Origin: an uncultured Klebsiella sp.
GTDB lineage: Bacteria > Pseudomonadota > Gammaproteobacteria > Enterobacterales > Enterobacteriaceae
Assembly: GCA_902490055.1 (NCBI GenBank)
Contig: CABUCP010000164.1
Location: 1 to 7,158, forward strand
Direction of reading: 5' to 3'
DNA length: 7,158 nucleotides
Shown: positions 5,676-7,158 of the stretch, one piece after another
Layout: each line of letters begins with the position of its first letter
Position numbering within the stretch: the stretch's first letter is position 1
The notes under the pieces: model-generated
What the model was told of the DNA's origin: nothing
Databases searched by the model: none
The model's input: the letters and a program-made list of their open reading frames with translations, nothing else
Program-made: the position numbers and the translations under genes

Positions 5676-5996
5676 TTAAGCGCTTTGGGAAAGGTGGCTG
5701 TCTATTTTGTGCATAATGGCGTCGGCGCGTTTAACCGCATCGCTGATGTTGACGCGCACGATAGTTTTTCCGGCAAAGCGCTCTTCAAACTTGATGCCGA
5801 TATCTTTGGTCAGAATGACCATATCGGCCGCGGCGATCTCTTCCGCCGTCAGTTCGTTTTCAATGCCGATAGATCCCTGGGTTTCCACTTTTACCTGCCA
5901 ACCTTTGGCTTTGGCGGCGCTTTCCAGCGACTCGGCGGCCATGTAGGTGTGGGCGACGCCCGATGGGCAGGCGGTGACGGCGATAATCTGGGTCAT
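5676..5996 (-). CDS. frwB: PTS fructose-like IIB component FrwB
   Basis: A 106-residue cytosolic IIB domain. The phosphocysteine is Cys10 in V-T-A-C-P-S-G-V-A-H-T-Y-M-A-A-E (7-22), the hallmark of fructose-family IIB proteins; K-V-E-T-Q-G-S-I-G-I-E-N (about 36-47) and K-D-I-G-I-K-F-E-E-R-F (about 64-74) follow. It transfers phosphate from a IIA domain to sugar bound in FrwC. Nearly identical to E. coli FrwB as recalled, including the 106-residue length. Ribosome site GGAAGGAA lies a short distance before the ATG at 5996, and the gene follows frwC by 20 nt. No IIA, HPr or EI is in the window; in E. coli the multidomain phosphoryl-transfer gene ptsA (frwA) lies next to frwC, just beyond this window's right edge if the order is conserved. 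FrwB is the likelier main partner of FrwC because it is encoded directly after it. Confidence 0.95.
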   Translation of the reverse strand: MTQIIAVTACPSGVAHTYMAAESLESAAKAKGWQVKVETQGSIGIENELTAEEIAAADMVILTKDIGIKFEERFAGKTIVRVNISDAVKRADAIMHKIDSHLSQSA

Positions 5997-6016
5997 AAGC
6001 TGTTCCTTCCAGTCTG

Positions 6017-7093
6017 TTAGTTAATTTCAAAATCAAGGTCTAATTCGTCGTTGGTTTTGGCGTCGGACGGTTTCTTTTTAGCCAATGCTTTCAGCACGAT
6101 AACGCAGGCGGCGCTGACGCAGGCGCCGACCAGCAGCGCGGCGACAAAGCCCAGCTTGCCGTTGACGACCGGCAGCACGATAAGCCCGCCCCAGCCGGCG
6201 TAGCACTGCGCGCCGAGTAGCGCGGCGGTGACGCAGCCGCTGGCGGCGCCGATCATGTTGGCGGGAATCACGCGCAGCGGGTCGGCGGCGGCAAAGGGAA
6301 TCGCGCCTTCCGTTACGCCGACGCAGCCCATCACCAGCGCGGCCTTGCCGGTTTCACGTTCTTCGGCGGTGAAGTATTTGCGCCCGACCAGCGTCGCCAG
6401 CCCCATCCCCAGCGGCGGTACCGCGATGCCGACCGCGGCGATAGCTACCACGCTGTAGACCCCCTGCGAGACGCAGATCAACATGAAGGCGTAGGCGACC
6501 TTGTTGACCGGGCCGCCCATATCAAAGGCCAGCATCAGGCCCATAATCACCGCCAGCGCCACGATGCTGCCTTCGCGCATGCCCTGTAACCAGTTGGTGA
6601 GACTCGCGGTCAGCGCGCCGACCGGTTCTCCGAGCCCCCACATCATGATCCCGGCGGTAATAAAGGTGCCGATGATAGGAATAATGAAAATCGGCATCAC
6701 CGAACGCAGAACTTTATGTACCGGTATTTTTTTCAGGTAATAGACCACCAGACCGCCGATCATTCCGGCGATCAGCGCGCCGAAGAAGCCGGCGCCGAAG
6801 CTGTTGCCGACCCACGCGCCAATGGCGCATGGGGCCAGCGCGGCGCGATCGGCAATGGAATAGCCGATGTACGCGGCGAGAAACGGCACCATCAGCGTTA
6901 GCCCGGCCACGCCGATATCAAAGAGTTTCTTCAGATTGGGGTCGGTAGCGGCATCGGGAACCGCGCCTTTGCCGTATAACATGACGGAAACCGCCAGCAG
7001 GATCCCGCCGGAAACGACGAAGGGGATCATGTGCGAGACCCCGGTCATCAGATGCTGGCGGGTATTTTTTAGTATTTGCACCAGTTCGTTCAT
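6017..7093 (-). CDS. frwC: PTS fructose-like IIC membrane permease FrwC
   Basis: A 358-residue integral membrane transporter of the fructose PTS family; it moves the sugar inward and presents it for phosphorylation by IIB. Long hydrophobic stretches run roughly at 20-40, 58-80, 84-119, 129-152, 173-192, 199-235, 280-310 and 313-336, some long enough for two passes. Family marks are D-M-G-G-P-V-N-K-V-A-Y (191-201) and T-E-G-A-I-P-F-A-A-A-D-P (261-272). The acidic tail D-L-D-F-E-I-N matches E. coli FrwC, which is 359 residues by recollection. The ATG at 7093 is chosen over an in-frame ATG at 7144 because AGGAG stands 7-8 nt upstream and the E. coli protein begins M-N-E-L-V-Q-I-L. First gene of the operon in the window. 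Substrate is not known; the linked glycyl radical enzyme suggests an uncommon sugar or polyol metabolised without oxygen (inference). Confidence 0.95.
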   Translation of the reverse strand: MNELVQILKNTRQHLMTGVSHMIPFVVSGGILLAVSVMLYGKGAVPDAATDPNLKKLFDIGVAGLTLMVPFLAAYIGYSIADRAALAPCAIGAWVGNSFGAGFFGALIAGMIGGLVVYYLKKIPVHKVLRSVMPIFIIPIIGTFITAGIMMWGLGEPVGALTASLTNWLQGMREGSIVALAVIMGLMLAFDMGGPVNKVAYAFMLICVSQGVYSVVAIAAVGIAVPPLGMGLATLVGRKYFTAEERETGKAALVMGCVGVTEGAIPFAAADPLRVIPANMIGAASGCVTAALLGAQCYAGWGGLIVLPVVNGKLGFVAALLVGACVSAACVIVLKALAKKKPSDAKTNDELDLDFEIN

Positions 7094-7158
7094 TGCTTGC
7101 TCCTGAGCGCCGCGTGGCCCGTGACAGTATTGATGCCTCAACATTAGAAAAAGGGCAG
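7094..7158 (-). promoter_or_regulatory. frwC leader, part of the operon's upstream region
   Basis: The last 65 bases hold the frwC ribosome site (AGGAG about 7101-7105) and a short palindrome, TTGA-TGCC-TCAA, at 7130-7141. No clear -35/-10 pair is visible within the part shown; the operon promoter may lie beyond the window edge. Confidence 0.4.

Noticed and set aside
7130..7141. TTGA-TGCC-TCAA palindrome upstream of frwC as an FNR site
   Set aside because: The half-sites are TTGA and TCAA, but the spacing between them is 4 bases where FNR needs 6, so it does not fit FNR or CRP geometry.
7094..7144. Longer frwC beginning at ATG 7144
   Set aside because: The extension is polar and unlike the family start; AGGAG just before ATG 7093 and the conserved M-N-E-L N-terminus support the shorter form.

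Overview
The window looks like chromosomal DNA from an enterobacterium (Enterobacterales). The clearest reason is that frwC, frwB, pflD, pflC and frwD lie on the minus strand in the same order as in Escherichia coli and match the E. coli proteins closely from memory. The moderately high GC suggests a Klebsiella, Raoultella or Enterobacter-like host, but the species cannot be fixed from the sequence alone.

Layout: the 3' end of a GGDEF (diguanylate cyclase) gene runs in from the left edge (1-204, +). A short hairpin separates it from a convergent AraC-family regulator, a YijO homologue (254-1087, -). A 260-bp divergent control region (1088-1347) carries two near-consensus FNR-type palindromes. 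It is followed by a phytanoyl-CoA-dioxygenase-family (PhyH) Fe(II)/2-oxoglutarate oxygenase gene (1348-2115, +). That gene converges on the frw/pfl operon (7093 down to 2129, -). The operon encodes a fructose-family PTS membrane permease (FrwC), a IIB protein (FrwB), a glycyl radical enzyme (PflD), its radical-SAM activase (PflC) and a second IIB protein (FrwD). Intergenic gaps are 13 to 51 nt and pflD/pflC overlap by 35 nt.

How it may work: FrwC/B/D would import and phosphorylate a sugar-like compound, with the IIA/EI/HPr functions supplied from outside the window. The glycyl radical enzyme PflD, activated by PflC, would then act on it without oxygen. PflD has the C-V-E active-site motif of the dehydratase/lyase-type glycyl radical enzymes, not the double cysteine of true pyruvate formate-lyase, so the historic name is probably misleading.

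The unusual part is the PhyH gene with its divergent regulator. It is an obligately oxygen-using enzyme packed against an oxygen-sensitive radical pathway, with oxygen-sensor (FNR-like) boxes in the control region. To my recollection E. coli has no PhyH gene here and its yijO points the other way. The pair may be an aerobic counterpart to the anaerobic pathway, but this is inference and the substrate is unknown. No tRNA, rRNA, CRISPR array, insertion sequence or phage gene was seen.
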